NCBI GenBank assembly: GCA_014799485.1
Contig: JAAVHY010000001.1
Span: 1 to 9,324, forward strand
Direction: 5' to 3'
DNA from: Clostridiales bacterium
GTDB lineage: Bacteria; Bacillota_A; Clostridia; Oscillospirales; Oscillospiraceae
DNA length: 9,324 bases
Below are positions 1-6,693 of the stretch, in pieces. Under the pieces are notes generated by a model, which was given only the letters and a program-made list of their open reading frames with translations, ran no database searches and was not told the DNA's origin. Numbering within the stretch: the first letter of the stretch is position 1; every line of letters starts with the position of its first letter. The translations under genes were made by a program, and so were the position numbers.

Positions 1-648
1 CTCATCGCCACAAATCCCACAGACGGCTGTGCCCTCCCGAAGCTGGAACACAGAGAAATGAAGACCCTTTCAGTGGAACAACTGGCATCCTTCCTGCACG
101 AGGCACAGGAGAGCGGCGTGTTCGAACTCTACTACATCGAACTGGCCACGGGCTTGCGGCGTGGTGAGCTGCTGGGGTTGAAATGGGAGGATATTGACCT
201 GGAGCAGGGTATCATCCACGTCCGGCGACAGATTGCCCGAATCGACGGTGAGATCGTGGAAGCTCCTCTGAAAACGAAGAATTCCTATCGGACGCTGTCC
301 ATCGGGCAGGACGCGGTAGAGGTCCTCAAGGAACAGCAGAGAAAGACCAACAGTGAGTACGTATTCCCATCCCCTACAGGTGGCCCCATCTCCCCGGACA
401 GCGTACTGAAAATGCTCCATCGGGTGCTGAAACGGGCGGGATTGCCGGAAATTCGATTCCATGATATGAGACATACGTTTGCCACAGTGGCCCTGCACAA
501 CGGTGTGGACATCAAGACAGTGAGCGGGATGCTGGGCCACTACAGCGCAGGCTTCACGCTCGACACCTACGCCCATGTGACCACAGCGGCACAGCGACAG
601 GCGGCAAATACCATGAGCAGTATCCTATCCGATGCTGCCGGGAACTAA
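1..648 (+). CDS. Tyrosine recombinase/integrase, C-terminal part (5' end outside window)
   Basis: The frame is open from base 1, so this is the C-terminal 215 residues of a longer integrase. It is not a gene starting at the internal ATG (58); that ATG has no clear ribosome binding site and the upstream residues (NPTDGCALPK) are typical of the family's linker. All catalytic residues are visible: Arg in TGLRRGE (about residue 53), Lys in APLKTKN (about 91), HxxR in FHDMRHTF (154-157), His in MLGHYS (180) and the nucleophile Tyr in LDTYAHV (190). Known role of the family: site-specific strand exchange between attP and attB for integration and excision. The gene ends about 120 bp before a tRNA-derived att repeat, the usual place for an element's integrase, so it belongs to a different element lying to the left. 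It resembles but is not identical to the integrase at 7792-8988. Confidence 0.93.
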   Translation, partial: LIATNPTDGCALPKLEHREMKTLSVEQLASFLHEAQESGVFELYYIELATGLRRGELLGLKWEDIDLEQGIIHVRRQIARIDGEIVEAPLKTKNSYRTLSIGQDAVEVLKEQQRKTNSEYVFPSPTGGPISPDSVLKMLHRVLKRAGLPEIRFHDMRHTFATVALHNGVDIKTVSGMLGHYSAGFTLDTYAHVTTAAQRQAANTMSSILSDAAGN

Positions 649-664
649 CCGAACATTTCCCCGT

Positions 665-683
665 ATGGGTCGGCGCATGGGTC
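665..683. repeat. Short direct repeat ATGGGTC x2 after integrase
   Basis: ATGGGTC occurs at 665-671 and 677-683, a 12-bp period, between the integrase stop and the terminator. A similar short repeat (CGGTAC, 11-bp period) lies at the same relative place after the second integrase. Tn916-class integrases bind short direct repeats near the element ends as arm sites, so these may be arm sites. This is inference from position only. Confidence 0.3.
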
Positions 684-733
684 TTGTGGAAAATCGAAAT
701 TTTAACCGCGCAGAAAAGTGAGTAAAAACAAAG

Positions 734-769
734 AAAATCCCCTGATCTCACAGGAAATCAGAGGATTTT

Positions 770-770
<1 letters not shown>
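734..770. terminator. Bidirectional hairpin terminator next to left att
   Basis: The stem AAAATCCCCTGAT (734-746) pairs with 757-769 at 12 of 13 positions, with a 10-nt loop. The right arm ends in TTTTT (plus strand) and the left arm starts with AAAA, giving a U-tract on the minus strand. It can end the plus-strand integrase transcript. Read on the minus strand, it sits directly after the tRNA-fMet 3' end, where a tRNA terminator would be. Confidence 0.75.
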
Positions 771-816
<46 letters not shown>

Positions 817-827
817 ACCAGAAGAAT

Positions 828-861
828 GTCTCATGCGTCTCACCCGGTCTCATACGTCTCA
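828..861. repeat. Four GTCTCA hexamers, possible integrase arm sites
   Basis: GTCTCA starts at 828, 837, 847 and 856, giving 9-, 10- and 9-bp steps. They form two near-identical 15-mers (828-842 and 847-861, differing only at G835/A854) whose starts are 19 bp apart. The block begins 12 bp inside the left att repeat, where arm-type sites for a tyrosine integrase or excisionase sites are expected. The function is inferred from place and spacing. Confidence 0.5.
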
Positions 862-919
862 AAAATCAGCTGTTTCGAGGATTTTTGACAACAAATGAGG
901 CGTATTTTTCAACGGGATT

Positions 920-953
920 GCATCGATAAGCATCGGATAAGCATCAGTGCATC
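920..953. repeat. Iterated GCATC motif
   Basis: GCATC starts at 920, 930, 941 and 949. The first two units extend as GCATCGATAA and GCATCGGATAA, so this is an imperfect tandem array. It lies about 100 bp inside the left att. It could be a protein-binding array of the element end or an iteron-like remnant; the sequence does not decide. The stretch from 862 to 1074 otherwise shows no gene. Confidence 0.35.
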
Positions 954-1074
954 AAAAATTTTTGCGAATTTTCTTCGGGTTAGGGAGGCCTGAAGGTCAC
1001 AGTTTTCGGAGTAAGGAACACAATTAGAATGGGGGAACAATTTTGAGCAATATGAAACGCTGCTGGAGACCTGG

Positions 1075-1205
1075 TTGCCTTGGATCAACGCCTGTGCCTC
1101 CTGTTCCAACATCTCGTTCAGTGTTTCCTCTACGCTTCCTCGAACCAGTTTTTTGATTTGCCCATTGATTGCTTCCTCGTTTATCTGTATCATCTTCTCG
1201 GACAT
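1075..1205 (-). pseudogene. IS256/Mutator-family transposase, N-terminal stump
   Basis: The ATG at 1205 follows AAAGAGGA about 12 nt upstream. About 44 residues look like the start of an IS256-family transposase: the stretch beginning VRGSVEETLNEMLEQEAQ is the conserved N-terminal helix preceding the family's usual AGRYERT-like region. From about residue 44 the resemblance stops. The frame runs on to 909 with residues unlike the family (a serine- and cysteine-rich tail). A full family member is about 400 residues with a DDE catalytic core, so only the first tenth remains and it cannot be active. The break near 1075 marks an old deletion or recombination. The IS1182-type element sits 90 bp upstream of its start. 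Confidence 0.65.
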
Positions 1206-1247
1206 GGTTTGCTGTATCCTCTTTGAATGTCGTGTCGCAACTTCATT

Positions 1248-2584
1248 CTACCAGGGACTGCAAGCTATGTCTTTTTTCAATTTGCGTAACTTATCGGACC
1301 TGTTGACAAAAGCAAAAATTCCGCCGAAATCCGCAGGGGTTCCAGTAGGATAATAAATCTGGAAACAGGAAAAGATGGCATTTACCATCCTCTTAAGGTT
1401 TAGGGCCATGGCAGCAAGGAGGCATTCTTCCGTCGCTGCAAGAATGCCCCTTTTTCGAATTTTTGAAATACAGTGTTCCCGCTTCAAGACGGAGAAACTG
1501 CCCTCGGCCCAAATTTTGCGAAGCCGCATCATGGACAGGTATTCAGGAGTTCCCACGCGTTGATGTCCCCTGAAGAATGCTGGATAGCAGCTGCTGGCCA
1601 GAACCCTGCGTCGAATTCCAGTCTTGTCAAAACAGTTCGGCCGTTTTGGACAGTGCATGCAGGCATCCCCCTCAACTTGGTAGCAACGTAGATATTTTCC
1701 GGTCGATTTGTTGCAATTTAGCCTGTGGTATGTAAGAGGGACTCCTTCCGGACAGATAAATGCGTCCAGCTGTGGATCGTAGGAGAACCCATACTTCTCG
1801 GGTGGATTGGAGAATTGAATCAAGGGGATGTATCCAGTAATGCCCAGAAGTTCCAGCCCCCGGTGGACAGCACCAGTTTCATATCCTCGATCCAGAGCAA
1901 GTCGGTCCATCGGGACACCAATATTTTTTTGCTGCTCCAAATGCCGTAAGACCAGAAGGCTTTCCTTCTCATTGGCAGGATACACATCAACGCCTGTTAG
2001 AATGCCGTGTTTACAGTCCACAGTTGCTTCCATCAAATACCCAATACCGCGTTTGCTGCCGTGATTAATATAGCCGCTGTCTGGATCTGTCCGGCTGGTG
2101 GTGCGACGCTTCCTTGCTGTTCTCGTTGGCGGCTTTTTGAACCCTGGCTGGAATGTAGCTTCCATCCGCAGCCATAGTTTTTCCGTCGATAAGACCGCTA
2201 TCTATGCACTGTTTGACAATCTCATAGAAAGCTTTCTGAAAGAGGGCGCTCTGCTGCCATTTTCGCGTCCTGGTTTTGCTGAACGTAGAGTGATCCGGGA
2301 TGGCATCATCCAACTAACCAGCGATAGCCAATATTGAGCCGAACTTCCTCTACCAGCCGCCGCTCTGATTTGATGCCGTACAGATATCCAATCAAGAGCA
2401 TTTTGAACATACTGACAGGGTCGATAGACGGGCGGCCCATTGCCGGATAATATGGCGCCAGAAGATCATAGATGAAATCAAATGATATCTTTTGGTCGAT
2501 TTTCCGCAGCAGGTGGTTTTCTGGAATCATTGACTCTATATCTACGAAAACCATTGCCATTTGTCTGCTTTGGTGTCCCATCAT
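1248..2584 (-). pseudogene. IS1182-family DDE transposase, two internal lesions
   Basis: The start is ATG 2584 with GGGAG about 10 nt upstream. Three pieces in shifting frames make one protein. Piece 1 (2584-2306) has the DUF772-type N-terminus (GRPSIDPVSMFKMLLIGYLY) and ends RWLVG-stop. Piece 2 (2313 to about 2140) resumes with LDDAIPDHSTFSKTR and the first catalytic Asp in MAADGSYIPA. Piece 3 (about 2150-1248) has the second Asp in LALDRGYET, a Cys-rich zinc-binding-like insert (CPEG, CYQ, CMHC, NCF) and the Glu in IWAEGSFSVLKRE. At 2306-2313 a few bases seem lost. Near 2145 the usual linker between SYIPA and GFKKPP is missing and the frame shifts. The last frame reads out of the IS through its terminal repeat (FVNRS) and stops at 1248; family members often code right up to the end. 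It is not expected to be functional. Confidence 0.88.
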
Positions 2585-2649
2585 GCCACATCACTCCCAT
2601 AGTTATTTTACCATAGGATGGCTCTATACGCTACTTTGTCAACAGGTCC
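1296..2649 (-). mobile_element. IS1182-family insertion sequence (decayed), 1354 bp
   Basis: The terminal inverted repeats are 15 bp and perfect: GGACCTGTTGACAAA at 1296-1310 and its reverse complement at 2635-2649. Both ends are flanked directly by CTTATC (1290-1295 and 2650-2655), a 6-bp target-site duplication. The single transposase gene is on the minus strand and is broken. The intact ends and duplication show simple transposition into this place rather than a passenger fragment, so the internal lesions came later, or the copy was moved by a helper transposase. Confidence 0.85.
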
Positions 2650-2684
2650 CTTATCTTACCTTATCTGAGGATGATGCGGCATAT

Positions 2685-2740
2685 ATAAAAAACGAAGGGC
2701 ATTGGGGACCGTCCCCCAAAGACGATCCCCAATGCCCTCG
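2685..2740 (-). terminator. Rho-independent terminator of the ATPase-TOPRIM operon
   Basis: The 13-bp perfect stem AGGGCATTGGGGA (2696-2708) pairs with 2726-2738. The 17-nt loop contains an alternative inner pairing (GGGGAC with GTCCCC). On the minus strand it is followed by TTCGTTTTTT. It begins 16 bp after the stop codon of the TOPRIM-like gene, so it ends that operon and shields it from the IS. Confidence 0.82.
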
Positions 2741-2755
2741 CTAATTCAGTTTACA

Positions 2756-3928
2756 CTATGCGCGCAATGGCTCATTTGCATATCCCCACGTGAGAAGCAA
2801 TTCCCCCAGGTTTTCCCAAATCGTCTCTAAATACTTGTCAACTTGAATTTCTTTGAGGTTTCCATCTCCTGTTTCCTCAGCAGCCTTGATTCTTTTAACA
2901 ATATGCCGCAAAATATTACTTTGCAGCGGCGGAAAGAATAACTGCTTGGGGTCATATGGTTGAGTTGGTTTACTCTCTGGCGGCATGGACGACTCATCCC
3001 CGCCAATCTCTGAAATGACATTTTTCCAATATGTACGCATTGGCTCCCCCTTCATATAGGGGAAACCATTTTTGTAATCATAATAGAGGATGGGCTCGCC
3101 GCCGTTCACCTGCTGTAGATCCGATATGCGGTCCAGTCCTGGCCGCATATTCGGGCATTGCTCCTGTGCCAGTTCCTCCAGCATCTGGGTGGGGATCAAG
3201 TTCTCTATCTCATGGACATAAAGGGGCTGCAGAGCATACGGCGGGAGTTCCTTTTTCGTAGGGAGCGTTTTTAGTGTCTGTTTTACACGGGTAAGCGTCT
3301 CTCCTGCAGCCGGCTGGGGATACCGCTTCGTCTTTCCGTACTTCTGATCGCTGTCTACCAGGCATAACACCAGCGTTTTGTCCTGGCAAAGACATTTCTC
3401 AAGCTCTTCGCTGATCGAGCTTCCACCTCCGGTCTCGGGGTGAAAGCGAAAGGGGAACTCCAATATATTCCTCTTCCAGCAGTAATGTTTTGCTATGAAT
3501 TGATAAAATTTTCCATCCTCCAGATTTTCCGTCAGCAAACAGCATTCCCTGTACAGCTTCCAAGAGGCGTTGATTGCGGTTGGGATATGGATAGGATAGC
3601 ATTTACCCTTTTCGCGCAGCGACTCAGGAAGCTCCAGAGGTTCCGATTCGACATCCCGGTAAGTCAAAACGAAAACGGTGCGGACAGTCCGGAATGCGGT
3701 GCCATTTTGCGTATATCGGTTGTATGCAGTGTTATAAATATCGCCAGTTGGGCCGCTCAAGCTTGTCAAATAGTTTAAGCTGCCGATGTCACCGCATAGG
3801 TAGCAGTACCCATGCTGGTATGCGCTGGCTATATCTCCAAAAAATTGCTGTTCGCTGAAATTGGGTGATCGGGCAGAAAATACCGCCTTGATTGAATTAT
3901 CTATATAGTATATCGTATCAATCACCAT
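2756..3928 (-). CDS. TOPRIM/DUF4435-like putative nuclease partner of the ATPase
   Basis: I do not recognise a named family. Numbered from ATG 3928 (390 aa), the protein shows spaced acidic motifs like those of TOPRIM and DUF4435 proteins: ENLEDGKFY (Glu134, Asp138; compare the E-x-x-D-x-x-FY motif), VDSD (Asp192, Asp194) after a hydrophobic strand TLVLCL, and HEIENLIP (Glu240, Glu242; compare the EIENY motif of DUF4435). In TOPRIM proteins such residues bind metal for DNA or RNA cleavage. The first 130 residues (YYIDNSIKAVFSARSPNF...) match nothing I know and may bind the partner or target. No signal peptide or membrane segment is seen. The start overlaps the ATPase stop in ATGGTGA with AAAGGA just before it, implying translational coupling. 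A TTG at 3958 in the same frame is less likely. ATPase plus TOPRIM pairs include OLD/Gabija and PARIS (AriA-AriB); equivalence is inference. Confidence 0.72.
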   Translation of the reverse strand: MVIDTIYYIDNSIKAVFSARSPNFSEQQFFGDIASAYQHGYCYLCGDIGSLNYLTSLSGPTGDIYNTAYNRYTQNGTAFRTVRTVFVLTYRDVESEPLELPESLREKGKCYPIHIPTAINASWKLYRECCLLTENLEDGKFYQFIAKHYCWKRNILEFPFRFHPETGGGSSISEELEKCLCQDKTLVLCLVDSDQKYGKTKRYPQPAAGETLTRVKQTLKTLPTKKELPPYALQPLYVHEIENLIPTQMLEELAQEQCPNMRPGLDRISDLQQVNGGEPILYYDYKNGFPYMKGEPMRTYWKNVISEIGGDESSMPPESKPTQPYDPKQLFFPPLQSNILRHIVKRIKAAEETGDGNLKEIQVDKYLETIWENLGELLLTWGYANEPLRA

Positions 3929-5565
3929 TCCTTTGGAGAGAAAAATCCAATGGGCCAATTGTCTAGATATCCCTCAGAATCATAGCCGCTCGTACGAACT
4001 ATGGTGCGCCTTGTCTGAATATCCTTATCAAAAAGTATGACGGAAACATCTTCATCTGACAACTGCCCCACTGCAATTGCCTTCCCTAAACAGTTTACGA
4101 TGGTTTCACTATGTGTTTCGATGAGCAGCTGCAAATGGTATCCATTCTTCTCCGCTAATTTGATGCTGGCAATAAACGCTCTTGTAAGCCTTGCCTGGAG
4201 TGCGGGATGCAGGTGAAGTTCAGGCTGCTCAATCGCAATGACCAAAGGAACCGGTTCATCCGGGCCGTAGTGAGGCTGCGGGCTGGTGGACAGGTCCCAA
4301 ATCTGCGTAATAATGGGAAGGATCTGGCTATACCCAAATCCTGTGTCCGACATATTAACAGGAGCTCCTCCATCATTTAAATCAATGTTCACGGATAAAT
4401 GGCCAATACTTTTTATAACCTTCACTGAAAATCCAAAATACGTCTTGGTCCACTCCTGAAACTCTTGAAGGCGCTTTTTCGGTAGGCCGCTGAGGAAAAT
4501 CGCCAGATTTTTTCCTTGGTAGTCGACCTCGTCAATGGCCAGATTTCTGAGTCGGTAGTAGCGCTCTGCGGTGGCCCGCAGCGGGGCAATATAGTGTACC
4601 TGCTTAAAATAGCGCTCCAAATACCGGTCGAGACGGGAAAAATACTCATAAAAATAAATCAGCTTAGAGGCCGCAAGGAAATTTTCAAGCTCGTCCTTTT
4701 CCATCCGCTCCAGGCGGCGGACAACAAGATCCCAATATTTATCTACATCCTGGGCACCCCGGTGCTCAACCGCTTTTCTAATTTCTTCCCATGAAATTTT
4801 GGAACACATGAGACGCCCGATTGAACATAATATATTGCGTGCTGTGTAAGAATAGTGATGGTCAATAAGGCGAAACTCGTTTTCTTCCAGCATTCGTTTC
4901 GGTTTCGGTCGTTCAATTTTCTGTAATGTATCTTCAATGATGACAGAAATATTCGGAAGTGTATATCCAAAAATAGATGATGCTACATATCCAATGCTGT
5001 AATAAAATCCCCTGTCCTCACTGCTTGGGTTTTTGCCAATATAATGATAGGCGTCATCTACCATAATTGTTCCCGCAAAAGGGACCTGCTGCAGTTCAAA
5101 TTCAAATTTAGAGTCATTGATTTGGACATTTAGCATAGAAATATATTCGCGTTCGCGGGTACTCTTTTGAGCGATTGTTATAGCATAATGGACCTGATCC
5201 TTTTCCGAAAGAACTTTTTTGAATTCGGGGAAAATCTCCATTTCGTCAGACGGATAATACCCGGTGTAGTTGTCCGCCAAAAAGGAAAAACAAAAGGTCA
5301 TATCATTGGACCCATCATTGGTCACGGTCTCGGCAAAGCTACCAAAATCAACGTAATCGTCCACATCACCCGCCCACAAAAGGGGACCGTCGGTGCGTTT
5401 GCTGGCGGACTGTTTGATGAGCGGAAACACGCGGAGAAAGGTGCTTTTCCCCGAACTGTTTTCGCCCAGAAGCAGCGTGAGCGGCGAAAGCTTGACCTCT
5501 CCCGTATCTTTCAAGCTCCGTACATTTTTGATTTGTATTGTGTCCAAACTGCAAGCCCCTCTCAT
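3922..5565 (-). CDS. AAA_15/AAA_21-type ABC-like ATPase with DUF3696-like C-terminus
   Basis: This is a 547-aa cytoplasmic P-loop ATPase of the OLD/SMC-like class. Walker A is GENSSGKST (34-42); the signature-like motif MSDTGFGYSQ is at 405-414; Walker B with catalytic Glu is LVIAIEQPELHLHP (441-454, Glu446); the H-switch is LIETHSE (481-487). The central 90-400 segment is the long helical insert usual in the class. The C-terminal YLDNWPIGFF resembles the DUF3696 tail. Start: ATG 5565 has AAGGAG 8 nt upstream and a consensus promoter just before it, giving a very short leader. It has no TOPRIM domain of its own, unlike OLD or GajA; the TOPRIM-like motifs lie in the next gene, which overlaps it by 7 nt. 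In known two-gene conflict systems such ATPases sense a phage cue and control the effector; that role here is inferred. No lesions are seen. Confidence 0.9.
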   Translation of the reverse strand: MRGACSLDTIQIKNVRSLKDTGEVKLSPLTLLLGENSSGKSTFLRVFPLIKQSASKRTDGPLLWAGDVDDYVDFGSFAETVTNDGSNDMTFCFSFLADNYTGYYPSDEMEIFPEFKKVLSEKDQVHYAITIAQKSTREREYISMLNVQINDSKFEFELQQVPFAGTIMVDDAYHYIGKNPSSEDRGFYYSIGYVASSIFGYTLPNISVIIEDTLQKIERPKPKRMLEENEFRLIDHHYSYTARNILCSIGRLMCSKISWEEIRKAVEHRGAQDVDKYWDLVVRRLERMEKDELENFLAASKLIYFYEYFSRLDRYLERYFKQVHYIAPLRATAERYYRLRNLAIDEVDYQGKNLAIFLSGLPKKRLQEFQEWTKTYFGFSVKVIKSIGHLSVNIDLNDGGAPVNMSDTGFGYSQILPIITQIWDLSTSPQPHYGPDEPVPLVIAIEQPELHLHPALQARLTRAFIASIKLAEKNGYHLQLLIETHSETIVNCLGKAIAVGQLSDEDVSVILFDKDIQTRRTIVRTSGYDSEGYLDNWPIGFFSPKEW

Positions 5566-5581
5566 ATTAAACTCTCCTTAT

Positions 5582-5610
5582 ATTATAGTAGATGCTGGAA
5601 ACAATTGCAA
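5582..5610 (-). promoter_or_regulatory. Sigma-A-type promoter of the ATPase-TOPRIM operon
   Basis: On the minus strand, TTGCAA (5610-5605), a 17-bp spacer, then a perfect TATAAT (5587-5582). The ATG lies 16 bp after the -10 box, with TAAGGAG in between, so the mRNA leader would be about 10 nt. This suggests steady expression with no room for a leader-based control. No operator palindrome is obvious. Confidence 0.8.
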
Positions 5611-6054
5611 GTCTGCGAGAAAAATATCAGATATGATCTAACTACCGGAAAGATGTTCTGATTTTACGTCAGACGGAGCAAAAAGAACGTCATATTCTGC
5701 GAGTTGTGCATAACGAGCACTCATTTGCATATTAACGTACAATCGTTCGATGGCGCAAGGATTTACTGTTTATCCATATAAGCGGATCATTTGAACCTTT
5801 TATCCAGTGACACAGGTGACTTGAGTCCCAAAATCAACCCCTGGAACGCAACGGTTACAGGCAAAAAATGACTCTACCCGATGGGAACAATTGAAAGGCA
5901 TTTGTTTCCATTGGGTAAAGTATGAGCGGCTGTTTGTGCTGAATAGTCAACAAAGCAAAAACAGACAAACTGGTTCAAAAGTTCGAGGATTTCCCAGATT
6001 TTCGGACTTTACTTTTCATATGCCAGGTTGGGTAGGGTGGTTCACGCTTGCGTT
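5611..6054. other. About 440 bp without a recognisable gene
   Basis: The open frames here are short, lack ribosome binding sites and resemble no family I know. A partial hairpin at 6036-6064 (GGTGGT with ACCACC, inner ACGC with GCGT) straddles the end of the next broken gene and might be a weak terminator. I see no tRNA, riboswitch or repeat array. It is probably relic sequence between decayed cargo and the operon promoter. Confidence 0.5.
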
Positions 6055-6275
6055 TCACACCACCTTGATATTAGTATAGTCCAAATGCCAATGGTCGTCC
6101 AACAGGTCGGTGACGATTCGCTCCCCGCTCAGAGGAAGTACCGATGCATCTGGAATTCCTCGATGAGCTGGCGAACCCGGGCAAGAGAGACCATCCGAAT
6201 TTTTGTATCCGCTTTTTCATAGATGATGTCCTCTCCTAGCAGGGCCTTTTTCGCGGTGGTTTTCATGTGGTTCAT
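6055..6275 (-). pseudogene. Small gene of unknown function, apparently frameshifted
   Basis: A strong AGGAGG lies 5 nt before ATG 6275 (MNHMKTT...); a second ATG follows three codons on. The first frame gives 48 residues, basic then amphipathic (KADTKIRMVSLARVRQLIEEF), and ends at TGA 6129. The next frame, open through the stop region, continues as PLSGERIVTDLLDDHW with LDYTNIKVV to a TGA at 6055. The two parts read like one protein of about 72 residues broken by a one-base shift near 6131-6140. I do not recognise the family and assign no function. If the first frame is the real gene, it is a 48-aa protein. It lies downstream of the kinase fragment on the same strand. Confidence 0.4.
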
Positions 6276-6329
6276 TCTCCCTCCTGTTGATTTGATAATA
6301 TTAGCATAAAGGAAAACCACCGCTTTTTG

Positions 6330-6371
6330 CGGATTTTGGCATGAATGGTCAAAATCCGGTATGAGTGGTCA
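6330..6371. promoter_or_regulatory. Direct repeats and hairpin between kinase fragment and small gene
   Basis: ATGAATGGTCA (6341-6351) recurs as ATGAGTGGTCA (6361-6371) with a 20-bp period. Read on the minus strand these are TGACCATTCAT and TGACCACTCAT. Paired direct repeats about two helical turns apart are the way LytTR regulators bind, and LytTR regulators partner GHKL kinases; the kinase fragment ends right here. CGGATTTTG (6330-6338) also pairs with 6350-6358, and CCGC-TTTTT-GCGG lies at 6320-6332. The block may be an operator or an attenuator upstream of the small gene. The assignment is inference. Confidence 0.35.
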
Positions 6372-6652
6372 GCGGTCAGGGAGCGTGGCTCGCACAACGA
6401 AATACCCACCATCTTCAAAAATTTCCAGCATTCCGTCGCACCGCCGGACATCTGACGGATGAGGCGCAGGCCGATCCCGCAGCTGGCCTTGTCCGGCTTG
6501 CTGGTGAGCAGGCCCGGGTTGCCCTCCAGTACGGAAATGTCCACGCGGTTGCGCACCTCCACATAGAGGTAGCCCTTCACCATGTGAATAACAGTGCAGA
6601 CATACCAGTACGGCCCGCTGTCTGGCCTGATGGAGATCCAAACGGTGGCAGC
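6369..6652 (-). pseudogene. GHKL (AgrC-like) sensor histidine kinase, ATPase-domain fragment
   Basis: Only the C-terminal part of a HATPase_c_5 domain remains. In one frame (about 6652-6441) it reads TVWISIRPDSGPYW, then MVKGYLYVEVRN (N box-like), LLTSKPDK and CGIGLRLIRQM (G box). A one-base shift near 6440 moves to another frame that finishes DGMLEIFEDGGYFVVRATLP and stops at 6369. A whole kinase has about 400 residues with five to seven membrane helices and a phosphoacceptor His; all of that is missing upstream of 6652, where a stop lies in frame. Known family role: membrane sensing, often of cyclic peptides, with signalling to a LytTR regulator. No regulator gene is present. Its broken 5' end is about 40 bp from the sulfatase remnant on the other strand. 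Confidence 0.75.
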
Positions 6653-6693
6653 TTATAATCAAGGAAAAACACAGATAAAAGGAGAACAGGGAT

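Noticed and set aside
70..576. Long minus-strand open frame opposite the first integrase
   Set aside because: It is antisense to a conserved integrase, has no family resemblance or ribosome binding site, and arises from codon bias.
828..953. CRISPR array
   Set aside because: Repeat units are only 5-15 bp with almost no spacers and no cas genes are present.
2306..2313. Programmed frameshift in the transposase
   Set aside because: IS1182-type transposases are normally a single frame, no slippery heptamer is seen, and a second lesion with missing linker residues lies near 2145.
3929..3958. TTG start giving a 400-aa TOPRIM-like protein
   Set aside because: The extra residues are the ATPase C-terminal codons read in another frame and there is no ribosome binding site; ATG 3928 in the ATGGTGA overlap fits better.
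5167..5661. Plus-strand 164-codon open frame opposite the ATPase 5' end
   Set aside because: It is antisense to the Walker A region and crosses the operon promoter; no recognisable motifs.
5891..6222. Plus-strand small open frames
   Set aside because: They have no ribosome binding sites and no family resemblance; the 6055-6222 part is opposite the small minus-strand gene.
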